Counted from the stretch's first letter, positions 35,057 through 43,042 are shown. The stretch is 43,227 nucleotides of DNA from Actinomycetota bacterium (GCA_005884925.1 VAYU01000034.1:1-43227), one strand, 5' to 3'. Program-made: numbers and translations. Notes: generated by a model not told the origin, from the letters alone.

Positions 35057-35301
35057 GCCTCCTGGTCCCCTGCCCTCGGTGCGGCCCACGTCCCCAAGAG
35101 GAATACATGTTCGGCGGCGAGCTCCGGGCGCTCCCCGAGCAGGACGTCGAGGACTTCGCGAGGGTCTACCTTCGCCGGAACGCGCCCGGCCCCCAGCCGG
35201 AGCGGTGGTTCCACGCCTTCGGATGCCGGCGCTGGGTGACCCTCACGCGCGACACGGTGACGAACCGGATCGATCCGGGGGTGACGCAGTCCGGTGGGTG
35301 A
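35053..35301 (+). CDS. soxD: Sarcosine oxidase delta subunit-like protein
   Basis: An 82-residue zinc-binding subunit. VPCPRCGPRPQEEYMFGGEL carries the first Cys pair (Cys7, Cys10) and the SoxD signature CGxR..EEF.YGGE, and FHAFGCRRWVTLTRDTVTN is the C-terminal block with the third Cys and the RDT motif. In heterotetrameric sarcosine oxidase the delta subunit binds zinc and helps assemble the complex. It overlaps flavoprotein c by four nt and soxA by eight nt. Confidence 0.93.
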   Translation: MSLLVPCPRCGPRPQEEYMFGGELRALPEQDVEDFARVYLRRNAPGPQPERWFHAFGCRRWVTLTRDTVTNRIDPGVTQSGG

Positions 35302-37864
35302 TGCCCTCCGGTTCGAGGGGCGACGGGTCGCCGTCGAGCCGGGCGACACCGTCGCGTCCGCGCTGTACCGCGCAGGGATCCGGACCTTCACGCGGTCGCT
35401 GAAGTACCACCGTCGCCGCGGCCTGTTCTGCGTGACGGGCGATTGTCCGAACTGCCTGGTGAACGTCGACGGCGACCCCGGCGTCCGCGCCTGCACGATG
35501 GACGCACGGGATGGGCAGGTGATCCTTCGCGGGTCCGGCTGGCCCTCGGCAGAGCGTGACCTGCTCAACGTGACGGATCGGCTCCACCGCTTCCTACCCG
35601 TGGGCTTCTACTCCAAGACCTTCATCCGGCCGCGGTTCGTCTGGGGCCTCGCCGAGCAGGTGATCCGCCGTGCGACGGGCGTCGGGCACCTGCCGACCGG
35701 CCGGCCGGTGAGCGAGAAGCCGGCGCGAACCGTTCACGTCGACGTGTTGGTCGTCGGTGGCGGCGTCGCGGGGTTGGCGGCCGCGGCGGAAGCCGCGGCC
35801 GCCGGATCTCGCGTCGTGCTCGTCGAGGAGCGTCGTCTCGGGGCCACGGTCTGGCAGGACCGCGTGCGCGAGCGGATCGAGACGCTCGCGGATGAGGCGA
35901 CCGCCGCGGGGGTGCGGATACTCGAGGACCACACCGCGGTCGGCCTGTACGAGGGACCGTTCGTGCCCGTGGTCGGTCCGGCCGAGGTGCTGCACGTGGA
36001 AGCCGCCCGGGTGATCGCCGCGACCGGCGCCGTCGAGGCGCACACGGTCTTCCCCGGGAACGACCTGCCGGGCGTCTTCCTGGCGCGCGGCGCCGCGCTG
36101 CTCGGCGCGCGGCACGGCGTGGCGCCGGGCCGCCGCACGGTGGTCGTGGCGAACACGGACGAGGGAGGTGCCGCCGCGGAGGCGCTCCGGCGCGCGGGCA
36201 TGGAGGTCGTGATCCACGACGGTCCGGTCATCGCCGCGGAGGGGAAGCGTCGGGTCCGCGCGGTCATCCTCGAGACCCCGGGCGGACCCGAGCGGATCGC
36301 CTGCGACACGCTCGTGCTCTCGCTCGGGTGGGCACCGCGCGACGCGCTCCTTCGTATGGGCACGGATCAGGAGATCGTCGGCGCCGGAGAGGTCGTCGTG
36401 CCCGGCTGCACGCTGGAGGAGGCCGAGGCGAGCGGCAGGCGAGCGGCGAACGGCCATCCCGATCCCCCGACCGACCCGCCCAGCGTCCCGATCGCGGGCG
36501 ACGGGTACGTGTGCCTGTGCGAGGACGTGAGCCTGCACGACCTCGAACAGGCATGGCAGGAAGGCTGGCGGTCCTCCGAGATCCTCAAGCGGTACACCAC
36601 GGCGACGATGGGCCCGTGCCAGGGGGCCGTCTGCGGCCGGCTGCTCGCCGCGTTCGCGGGCGCGCGGGCGGACGCGGTCGCCTCCGCCGGCGCGCGCACC
36701 ACGGCGCGTCCGCCCGCGCGCCCGCTCCTGCTGGAGGACCTGGCCGCCGGGGTGGACGAGACGATCGAACAGCGCACCTCGCTCCACGACCGTCACCTCG
36801 AGCTGGGCGCTCGCATGGAGCGGAGCGGCTCGTGGTCGCGACCGACCACCTTCGGCAACATCCAGGAGGAGATCCGCGCGGTCCGCCGCCGAGCCGGGCT
36901 GATGGATGTCGGCACGCTGGGGAAGTTCCTGGTCGCCGGGCGCGACGCCGCGGAGCTCATGGATCGGGTGTTCCCGATCCCCGTTCGCGATCTGGCGCCG
37001 GGTCGCTCGCGGTACCTCGTGTCGCTCGACGAGGCCGGCTACGTGATCGACGACGGCGTCGTCGCCGCGCTCGACCGGGGCCGCTTCTACCTCTGCTCCA
37101 CCTCCGGGCGCGCTTCGGCGATGGAGGCCTGGCTCCGGGACTGGATCGACCGCTGGGGCCTCCACGTGCATCTGCTCGACCAGACCGCACAACTCGGTGC
37201 GATCCTCCTCGCCGGGCCGAACGCCCGGGCGATCCTCGAACGCCTCACCGACGACGACGTGAGCGCGGAGACCCTCCCGCACATGCGGCACGCCGAGATC
37301 ACGGTGGCGGGCGTGCCCTGCCGCGCGCTCCGGGTTGGCTTCGTCGGCGAGGTCAGCTTCGAGCTGCACCATCCGCGGGCTCGCGGGGCCGAGCTGTTCG
37401 ACGCCTTGCGCGAGGCCGGGAGGGTCGAGGGCGCCCAGCCATTCGGACTGGGCGCCCTCGACACCCTCCGGCTGGAGAAGGGCCACCTCTACCTCGGGCA
37501 GGACACGCTTCCCGACGACCACCCGGCGAAACTCGGCCTGGAGTGGGCTATCGCGATGGACAAGCCGGCGTTCCTCGGGAAGCCCGCGCTCGAGCGCATG
37601 CGGGCGCTGCCGCTCGCGCGCACGCTGGTCGGACTCCGCATCGACGGCGCGCCACGACGCGGGCTCCCGCTCCTCGCCGACGGTCGGGTCGTCGGGCGGG
37701 TGACCTCGTGCGCCCGATCCGAGGCCGCCGGGGCGACGATCGGGCTCGGCTGGCTGCGCGCCGTAGACGGGACCTTCCCGACCGAGCTCGTCGCGGGCGG
37801 CGCTCACGCCGTCGTGGTGCCGACGCCGTTCTACGACCCGGAGGGGACCCGGCTCCGTGCCTGA
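35294..37864 (+). CDS. soxA: Sarcosine oxidase alpha subunit-like protein with Fe-S cysteines
   Basis: An 856-residue subunit (canonical SoxA is about 965). Parts in order: an N-terminal Fer2_4 domain with Cys46-x4-Cys51-x2-Cys54-x12-Cys67; a NAD(P)/FAD oxidoreductase domain with VLVVGGGVAG (151-160); a BFD-like segment with Cys407-x-Cys409 and Cys442-x4-Cys447; and a C-terminal GcvT/folate domain (about 490-856). In the well-studied O2-using enzymes the first cysteines are replaced by residues of a SFKYHRPRG..EEPN type. Here they are kept, as in the HcnA/opine-dehydrogenase branch. It is probably an N-methyl amine oxidase or dehydrogenase that loads formaldehyde onto folate. GTG 35294 overlaps soxD by eight nt. 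Confidence 0.88.
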   Translation: MGDALRFEGRRVAVEPGDTVASALYRAGIRTFTRSLKYHRRRGLFCVTGDCPNCLVNVDGDPGVRACTMDARDGQVILRGSGWPSAERDLLNVTDRLHRFLPVGFYSKTFIRPRFVWGLAEQVIRRATGVGHLPTGRPVSEKPARTVHVDVLVVGGGVAGLAAAAEAAAAGSRVVLVEERRLGATVWQDRVRERIETLADEATAAGVRILEDHTAVGLYEGPFVPVVGPAEVLHVEAARVIAATGAVEAHTVFPGNDLPGVFLARGAALLGARHGVAPGRRTVVVANTDEGGAAAEALRRAGMEVVIHDGPVIAAEGKRRVRAVILETPGGPERIACDTLVLSLGWAPRDALLRMGTDQEIVGAGEVVVPGCTLEEAEASGRRAANGHPDPPTDPPSVPIAGDGYVCLCEDVSLHDLEQAWQEGWRSSEILKRYTTATMGPCQGAVCGRLLAAFAGARADAVASAGARTTARPPARPLLLEDLAAGVDETIEQRTSLHDRHLELGARMERSGSWSRPTTFGNIQEEIRAVRRRAGLMDVGTLGKFLVAGRDAAELMDRVFPIPVRDLAPGRSRYLVSLDEAGYVIDDGVVAALDRGRFYLCSTSGRASAMEAWLRDWIDRWGLHVHLLDQTAQLGAILLAGPNARAILERLTDDDVSAETLPHMRHAEITVAGVPCRALRVGFVGEVSFELHHPRARGAELFDALREAGRVEGAQPFGLGALDTLRLEKGHLYLGQDTLPDDHPAKLGLEWAIAMDKPAFLGKPALERMRALPLARTLVGLRIDGAPRRGLPLLADGRVVGRVTSCARSEAAGATIGLGWLRAVDGTFPTELVAGGAHAVVVPTPFYDPEGTRLRA

Positions 37865-38333
37865 GGTCACCCGCACCGTGGTCGGCGTCGTCACGGCATC
37901 GGCCGCGGCCGGAGCGCTGGATGCGCTCATCGTCCCGGGACGAGCCTTCGCCTGCCGCACCGCCGACGACGAGCTCTCGTTGCTGAGCGCCCCGCAGGTC
38001 ACCGATGAGGTCGCACGGGAGGTCGCGACGCGTCTCGCCGTCCTGGATGCCGACGCCCTGGTGATCGAGACGACGGACGGGTGGGCGGCCATCATGGTCG
38101 CGGGCGACGACGCGCGGGCGAGTTTCGGACTCCTGTCGCGGCTCGAGCTCCCCGAGCGTGGCTTCCTGCAGGGCGAGGTCGTCCACGTCCCGGCCAAGGT
38201 CGTCGCCGACGACGACCGGGTGCTCATCCTGGCTCCGTCGATGTGGGAAGCCCATCTGCACGATCGCGTGACGAAGACGCTGGGCGCCCCCCGGCCGCTC
38301 GAGACGCGTCCGTGGACGGTGCCGGCCCGATGA
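37857..38333 (+). CDS. soxG: Sarcosine oxidase gamma subunit-like protein
   Basis: A 158-residue protein assigned mainly from position between soxA and soxB and its fit to the gamma-subunit fold (small, GcvT-like). The sequence is divergent: I see only weak similarity in LETRPWTVPAR at the end and the SFGLLSRLELPERGFLQGEV region. The GTG at 37857 overlaps soxA by eight nt, and the stop overlaps soxB, so all four subunits are coupled. It should be a structural subunit at the alpha-beta interface. Confidence 0.72.
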   Translation: MPEVTRTVVGVVTASAAAGALDALIVPGRAFACRTADDELSLLSAPQVTDEVAREVATRLAVLDADALVIETTDGWAAIMVAGDDARASFGLLSRLELPERGFLQGEVVHVPAKVVADDDRVLILAPSMWEAHLHDRVTKTLGAPRPLETRPWTVPAR

Positions 38334-39535
38334 CAGGGATCTTCCGCCGGCGCGTGTTCCTCCGGCAGGTCGAGCCCAAGCGTCGCTACGACGTGGTGAT
38401 CATCGGCGGCGGGGTGAACGGCCTGTCGCTCGCCTACAACCTCGCGGCCCGCCACGGGATCCACGACGTCGCGGTCTTCGAGGCCGGCTACCTCGGCGCC
38501 GGCGCGTCGGGGCGCAACACGCAGGTCGTGCGCGCCAACTACAACACCCCCGAGAACATCCCGCTGTACAAGGCGAGCCTGGGGATCTGGCGCACGCTCA
38601 GCCAGGAGCTCGACTTCAACGTCCAGTTCTCGACCCAGGGTGAGCTGGATCTCTGCCACACGACCGATTCGCTCGAGGTCGAGCGGGACAAGTCGCTGCT
38701 GAACCACGCCTACGGCGTGCACACCGACGTGCTGGCGCCGGAGGAGATCACGCGCATCAACCCCCTCGTCGACCTCAGCGGCGGCGGTTCGTTGCCGGTG
38801 CTCGGGGCGTCCTACCACCCGCCCGGATCCACGGCGCGCCATGACTCCGTCGTCTGGGGATACGCGTCGGCGGCGACACGCCTCGGCGTCCACATCCATG
38901 AGGGCTCGAGCGTCACGGGGATCCGCGTGGACATGGACGGTTGCACGGGGGTCGAGACCGACGCGGGCCCGATCTCGGCCGGGGCCGTCGTCTCGGCGGT
39001 CGCCGGGTGGACCTCGATCGTCGCCGACATGGCTGGACTGAAGCTCCCCATCAGCACGCACCCGCTGCAAGCCTTCGTGACGGAGCCCTACCACCACGTG
39101 CTCGACGGGCTGGTGTCGTCGATGGATCTGTACGTCTACCTCTCGCAGACCGCGCGGGGCGAGCTGCTGGTCGGCGCCGAGATACTCCCGTACAACACGT
39201 ATTCCACCCGCTCGACGTTCGATTTCCTCTCGGAAGCCGCCAAGCGCTCGATCCAGATCCTGCCGTTCATGGCTCGCGCGCGCGCGATGCGGCAGTGGGC
39301 GGGCCTGTGCGACATGACGCCCGATTCGTCGCCGATCCTCGGTGAGACGGAAGTCCCGCGCTTCTTCCTGGTGGCGGGGATGACCTGGGGGTTCAAGGGC
39401 TCGCCGATCTTCGGTCGGACGATGGCCGAACTCCTCGCCACCGGTCGAACGCCCGAGCTGATCGCGCCGTTCGCACCGGATCGGTTCGAGCGGGACCGCA
39501 TGGTGCCGGACGCCGCGAGCGCCGGCACGCACTAG
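38330..39535 (+). CDS. soxB: Sarcosine oxidase beta subunit-like protein
   Basis: A 401-residue flavoprotein. VVIIGGGVNGLSLAYNLA (22-39) binds FAD, and GASGRNTQVVRANYNTPENI is a characteristic block. STARHDSVVWGYAS (168-180) carries His171, the site of covalent FMN attachment in known beta subunits, so FMN linkage is likely. DMTPDSSPILG and GMTWGFKGSPIFG near the C-terminus are the usual sarcosine-oxidase ends. The ATG at 38330 overlaps the gamma stop. The order D-A-G-B differs from the common B-D-A-G. Confidence 0.93.
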   Translation: MTGIFRRRVFLRQVEPKRRYDVVIIGGGVNGLSLAYNLAARHGIHDVAVFEAGYLGAGASGRNTQVVRANYNTPENIPLYKASLGIWRTLSQELDFNVQFSTQGELDLCHTTDSLEVERDKSLLNHAYGVHTDVLAPEEITRINPLVDLSGGGSLPVLGASYHPPGSTARHDSVVWGYASAATRLGVHIHEGSSVTGIRVDMDGCTGVETDAGPISAGAVVSAVAGWTSIVADMAGLKLPISTHPLQAFVTEPYHHVLDGLVSSMDLYVYLSQTARGELLVGAEILPYNTYSTRSTFDFLSEAAKRSIQILPFMARARAMRQWAGLCDMTPDSSPILGETEVPRFFLVAGMTWGFKGSPIFGRTMAELLATGRTPELIAPFAPDRFERDRMVPDAASAGTH

Positions 39536-39583
39536 AACCGTCGGGGCGTTCGATCGAGCTGACGTACGACGCTTCGTTCCGGC

Positions 39584-40762
39584 TTACCTCCACACCGACG
39601 GGAAGGTCGGCCAGGAGATGTCCGTGGCCTCGAGCCAGGCCGCGAGCTCCTCGATCGCTCGGCGAACCGCCGGCCCGTCTGCCCGCCTCGCATCCTCCTC
39701 CGCGTAGATGGCGTTCACGCGGAGGACGCCTTCTCTCCGGGAGAAGAGCGGATCGACACGCCCGACCAGCCGGTCGGCCCGCAGGATCGGAAGGACGAAG
39801 TACCCGAACTCGCGCTTCGCCTTCGGCACGTAGATCTCCAGGCGGAACCGGAAGTCGAACAGGCGCTCGGTCCGCTCGCGATCCGAGATCAGGTCATCGA
39901 AGGGCGAGAGGAGCGTCGTGCGGCCCCGGAACGTCTCATCCAGGAGGTCGCGGTGCGTGACCCATCGACCCTGAAGACCGTCGACCTCGATCGGCACGAT
40001 CAGCCCCTCGCGCAGGTGTCGGCGGATCGACACGTCCCTCATCGGAACGGGCCCGTCGAAGAGGTAGCCGATCCGGTCCAGCCGTTCCAGACCGCGCGCT
40101 CGCAGCTGCCGATCGACGAGCTCGGTGGCGATCGCGGAGGGAGGACGGGCGGGAACGCCTGGGAGCGATCGAGACGCCAGATCCCAGATCCGTTGCTGAC
40201 CGTCGCGGCCGACGATCATGACGCGGCCCTGCAGCCACAGGATGTCGAGCAGCATCGGGACGTTCTGGCCTTCATCGTTCCATCCGCCCGTGTGCCACCC
40301 CTCGGCCGCCCGGTTCTCCAGGTCCCGAGCCCGGAGCGGACCTCGCCGTCGGAGCTCGCCGATCACGTACCGCACGAAGGCGTCGTTCGCCTCGAGCCAG
40401 TCGCGCACGTACTCCCGGCGCTTCCAGGCCCCGTGGGGATATCGCCGCATCGAGATCCGGTGAAGCGGGAGGTCTCCGGTCGGCACGATGTGCGCCCAAT
40501 ACTCGAAGAGCACGCGATCGCGCCACAGCAGCCGTTCGAGCTCCGTGACGCGGAACCGCCGGCCGAGCCGGCTGAACAGGACGAGCTGCTCCGTCCGCGC
40601 GACCGCAGAGGTCGGGTCCATCTGGACCTCGCCCAAGCCACGCACGACCTCCTCGATCGACCCGCGCCGAGGGGCATCGAGGAGCTGACCCATCACGGCG
40701 AGGTGCCTCGCCCTGCGTCGCGAGACAGGCACCGGCTCGCTCATGGAGGTCATCGATGTCAT
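39584..40762 (-). CDS. YcaQ/AlkX-like winged-helix protein (HTH_42)
   Basis: A 392-residue protein of the HTH_42 family related to the AlkZ interstrand-crosslink glycosylases. The family's catalytic QxQ or QxD position reads VQMDPTSAVAR, with Gln47 and Asp49, so it falls in the QxD (YcaQ/AlkX) group. Tandem winged-helix blocks and LFEYWAH, conserved in the family, follow. Function in DNA repair is probable by family but not proven for this branch. The start is ATG 40762; a TAGCCT hexamer nine nt upstream (leaderless pattern) supports it. It converges with soxB. Confidence 0.87.
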   Translation of the reverse strand: MTSMTSMSEPVPVSRRRARHLAVMGQLLDAPRRGSIEEVVRGLGEVQMDPTSAVARTEQLVLFSRLGRRFRVTELERLLWRDRVLFEYWAHIVPTGDLPLHRISMRRYPHGAWKRREYVRDWLEANDAFVRYVIGELRRRGPLRARDLENRAAEGWHTGGWNDEGQNVPMLLDILWLQGRVMIVGRDGQQRIWDLASRSLPGVPARPPSAIATELVDRQLRARGLERLDRIGYLFDGPVPMRDVSIRRHLREGLIVPIEVDGLQGRWVTHRDLLDETFRGRTTLLSPFDDLISDRERTERLFDFRFRLEIYVPKAKREFGYFVLPILRADRLVGRVDPLFSRREGVLRVNAIYAEEDARRADGPAVRRAIEELAAWLEATDISWPTFPSVWR

Positions 40763-40771
40763 GGAGCCCGG

Positions 40772-40777
40772 AGGCTA
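40772..40777 (-). promoter_or_regulatory. Possible -10 hexamer TAGCCT for the YcaQ-like gene
   Basis: TAGCCT on the minus strand ends nine nt before ATG 40762, with no Shine-Dalgarno site. It sits back to back with the sigma-gene promoter at 40840. Confidence 0.45.
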
Positions 40778-40839
40778 CCGCCCGACGCCGACGGTCTCCG
40801 GGAGAACCGTTCTGCCACCTCGTCCGTACACCCACGGAG

Positions 40840-40845
40840 TACCGT
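40840..40845 (+). promoter_or_regulatory. Possible -10 hexamer TACCGT for the sigma factor gene
   Basis: TACCGT ends seven nt before GTG 40853. No Shine-Dalgarno site is seen, so the transcript could be leaderless. No good ECF-type -35 was found. Confidence 0.45.
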
Positions 40846-40852
40846 GCTGAGA

Positions 40853-41425
40853 GTGAAGATCGACGACCCGGGGTCGGATGCCGCGCTCATGGCGGAGTTC
40901 GCCGCCCGAGAGGAGCGCGCCGCCGGCACGCTCTTCGATCGGTTCGCATCGAGGATCTACGGGCTCGGCGTCGTGATGTTGGGCAACCATCAGGCGGCCC
41001 AGGATCTGGTGCAGGACACCTTCGTGAAACTGTGGCGGACCGCGGAACGATACGACCCACAGCGTGGGCGTCTCGAGACGTGGGTCCTGCTCACCGCCCG
41101 GTCGCTCGCGATCGACGGCCTTCGGCGCCGCGTCCTCGAATCCCGTTCGCTGCAAGCGATCGGGGTCCAGCCGGACGACGATCCCGAGCCCCTGCCCGAT
41201 GAGCGGGCGGCGGTCGCGGACCTGTCGGCCCGCGCGCGGCGGGCGATGGCGGTCCTGACACCGGAGCAGCGCTCCGCCCTGGAGCTCGCCTACTTCGGCG
41301 GTCGAACGACCGCCGAGGTAGCCGCGCTCGAGGGCATCCCGCAGGGCACCGTGAAGACACGGATCCGCGCGGCGCTGCTCCGTTTGCGCGACGAGATGGC
41401 GAAGGATGCCGACCATGACGTGTGA
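40853..41425 (+). CDS. ECF-type RNA polymerase sigma factor
   Basis: A 190-residue sigma-70 family factor with regions 2 and 4 only. Region 2 shows AAQDLVQDTFVKLWRTAERY and GRLETWVLLTARSLAIDGLR; region 4 shows LELAYFGGRTTAEVAALEGI followed by PQGTVKTRIRAALLRLRDEM. This is the SigK-like type paired with membrane zinc anti-sigma factors. GTG 40853 is chosen over the nearby GTG 40844 because TACCGT lies seven nt upstream. The anti-sigma gene overlaps its 3' end by 11 nt, so the pair is co-translated. Confidence 0.94.
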   Translation: MKIDDPGSDAALMAEFAAREERAAGTLFDRFASRIYGLGVVMLGNHQAAQDLVQDTFVKLWRTAERYDPQRGRLETWVLLTARSLAIDGLRRRVLESRSLQAIGVQPDDDPEPLPDERAAVADLSARARRAMAVLTPEQRSALELAYFGGRTTAEVAALEGIPQGTVKTRIRAALLRLRDEMAKDADHDV

Positions 41426-42152
41426 CGAGGTCCGTGAGCTGCTCCCCGAGCACCTGCTCGGCACCCTCGAGGGGCCGGAGGACCTGGAGGTGCGCCGGCA
41501 CCTCCGGGGGTGCAGCGCCTGTCGCGAGGAGCGGATGAAGCTCGAGGACGGGGTCGCGGCGCTCTCGCGCGCGATGCACGACCAGGAGCCGCCCGCCGAT
41601 CTTCGAGCCCGCGTCCTGCGGATGCTCGACGAGGAGTGGGAGGACGTCGGGCACCCGCCCGCCACCGCGCAGCGGCGCCGCGACCGCTCGCCGTGGCGAG
41701 CGGTCGCGGCCGCCGCGGTGGTCGTGCTCCTCGCCGGTTCCGTCGCGTACGGCGCGACCCAGGCCCACCGGGCCTCGGTCGCGACCGCCGACGCCACGAG
41801 TTACACCGACCTCCTCAAGGCGCTCGGGGGCAAGGAGTTCAGCGTCGGCGCGCTCCATCCGACCGGCGGCTCGTCCTTCGACGGACGGGTGCTCGTGTAC
41901 GAGGGAAACGCATCGAAGGGTTGGAGCTCCTGGGCGATCGTGTTCGTCAAGGCGTCGAGCTATACGGGAGAAGCGACCGCGACGCTGATCGGCACCGACG
42001 GCCAAGCGCTGGTGCTGCCGCCGCTGCGGGTCAGCGACGGCGAAGCGCACACCTGGCTCGTCACCGGCGACGATCTGAGTGGGTACGATCGCCTGACGAT
42101 CACGACGCCCGATGGAAACGTCGTGGCTACGGGGGCCATCCACCCCGCGTGA
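41415..42152 (+). CDS. Zinc-binding anti-sigma factor with extracytoplasmic domain
   Basis: A 245-residue protein. The N-terminal anti-sigma domain has the ZAS motif His29-x3-Cys33-x2-Cys36 (RHLRGCSACRE), where release of the sigma factor may respond to redox or zinc. A membrane helix follows at about 96-116 (AVAAAAVVVLLAGSVAYGAT), then an outer domain like those of RskA-type anti-sigma factors. The ATG at 41415 has GAAGG nine nt upstream; ATG 41406 is too close to it. It overlaps the sigma gene by 11 nt. Confidence 0.9.
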   Translation: MTCDEVRELLPEHLLGTLEGPEDLEVRRHLRGCSACREERMKLEDGVAALSRAMHDQEPPADLRARVLRMLDEEWEDVGHPPATAQRRRDRSPWRAVAAAAVVVLLAGSVAYGATQAHRASVATADATSYTDLLKALGGKEFSVGALHPTGGSSFDGRVLVYEGNASKGWSSWAIVFVKASSYTGEATATLIGTDGQALVLPPLRVSDGEAHTWLVTGDDLSGYDRLTITTPDGNVVATGAIHPA

Positions 42153-42173
42153 ACCGGGCGCCTTCCCCGCCCG

Positions 42174-42179
42174 TATAAC
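42174..42179 (+). promoter_or_regulatory. Possible -10 hexamer TATAAC for the cupredoxin gene
   Basis: TATAAC lies 29 nt before the ATG at 42209, with GGAGGGAG between. It could drive the lipoprotein gene apart from the sigma/anti-sigma pair; no clear -35 is seen. Confidence 0.35.
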
Positions 42180-42208
42180 CTCGAACCGGCTATCGGAGGG
42201 AGCGATCG

Positions 42209-42664
42209 ATGCACCCACGGACCTTCGTGCTATCCAGCGTCGTCGCGGTGGCGCTCATCACGCTCGCAGCATGTTCGTCGAGCAGCTCATCGGCGGGCCC
42301 GGCGAGCGGCTCCAGCTCAGGCTCGAGCAAGATCACGATCGGCTCGGACCATGCGAACGACCACGGCACGAAGGACGCGACCGGCCAGTCAACGTTCCAG
42401 ATCGAAGCCGACAACGACAGCAGCGGCTACTACTTCGACCCCACGATATTGACCGGTAACGGCGGGCGATCCATCACGCTCGAGATCAAGAACGCGGGGT
42501 CGGTGCAGCACAACTTCTCGATCACCTCGATGAACATCAACGTGACGATCCAGCCGGGGTCCACCCAAGAAGTGAACGTCACGTTCCCCCAGACGGGGAT
42601 CGTCGAGTACTTCTGCAGTTTCCACCACGCGCTCGGCATGGCCGGCGAGTTGTCTGTGGCCTGA
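42209..42664 (+). CDS. Cupredoxin-domain lipoprotein
   Basis: A 151-residue secreted lipoprotein. The lipobox is LITLAAC with Cys22 lipidated, then a Ser-rich linker, then a plastocyanin/azurin-like domain. Type 1 copper ligands are visible: His101 (SVQHNFS), Cys136, His139 and Met144 in FCSFHHALGMAG (Cys-x2-His-x4-Met). It should carry electrons or bind copper on the outer face of the membrane. GGAGGGAG lies about eight nt upstream of the ATG. It follows the sigma/anti-sigma pair by 56 nt, and could be one of their targets. Confidence 0.9.
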   Translation: MHPRTFVLSSVVAVALITLAACSSSSSSAGPASGSSSGSSKITIGSDHANDHGTKDATGQSTFQIEADNDSSGYYFDPTILTGNGGRSITLEIKNAGSVQHNFSITSMNINVTIQPGSTQEVNVTFPQTGIVEYFCSFHHALGMAGELSVA

Positions 42665-42669
42665 TCGTC

Positions 42670-42999
42670 TTAGGCGAGTGACGATCGGCAGCGGCTCCAC
42701 AGCGCCGATAGCTCGTCGGCGGACAGATCCGCGTGGAGTCCGTCGATCAGCTCGGCGATCTCTAGGCTCATGACTGCGAGGACATGAGCGCCGCCCCGCG
42801 ACGCGAAGGTGTGTGGAGAGCCGCGCGGCACAACGAAGAACTCGCCCGGAGCGACGCGCTCCCGTACGCCGTCCACGAAGACCTCGAGCTCGCCGTCGAG
42901 GCAGATGAATCCTTCCTCGCCCGCATGATGGATATGGAGCGGAGCCTGATCCCCGTCATACGGGTCGAGCCGCCAGTCTCGGATCATGAAATCCGCCAT
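42670..42999 (-). CDS. Cupin domain protein
   Basis: A 109-residue single-cupin protein. PLHIHHAGEEGFICLDGELE is cupin motif 1 with His22 and His24 and a Glu nearby, and VPRGSPHTFASRGG is motif 2 with His63, so one divalent metal is bound. Function is unknown; small cupins range from isomerases to metabolite sensors. The start is ATG 42999 with a TAGCGT hexamer six nt upstream and no Shine-Dalgarno site. It converges with the cupredoxin gene, five nt from its stop. Confidence 0.88.
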   Translation of the reverse strand: MADFMIRDWRLDPYDGDQAPLHIHHAGEEGFICLDGELEVFVDGVRERVAPGEFFVVPRGSPHTFASRGGAHVLAVMSLEIAELIDGLHADLSADELSALWSRCRSSLA

Positions 43000-43005
43000 A
43001 CGTAG

Positions 43006-43011
43006 ACGCTA
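43006..43011 (-). promoter_or_regulatory. Possible -10 hexamer TAGCGT for the cupin gene
   Basis: TAGCGT on the minus strand ends six nt before ATG 42999, matching the leaderless pattern seen elsewhere in the window. Confidence 0.45.
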
Positions 43012-43042
43012 ACCGCCAGGAAGACCTAAGTCCTTGCATAGA

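Noticed and set aside
35594-39532. A long open frame antisense to soxA, soxG and soxB (about 1,300 codons)
   Set aside because: It is a GC-rich shadow of the sox genes: the translation is Arg/Pro/Asp-rich with no recognisable domain, while the sense strand encodes well-conserved subunits.
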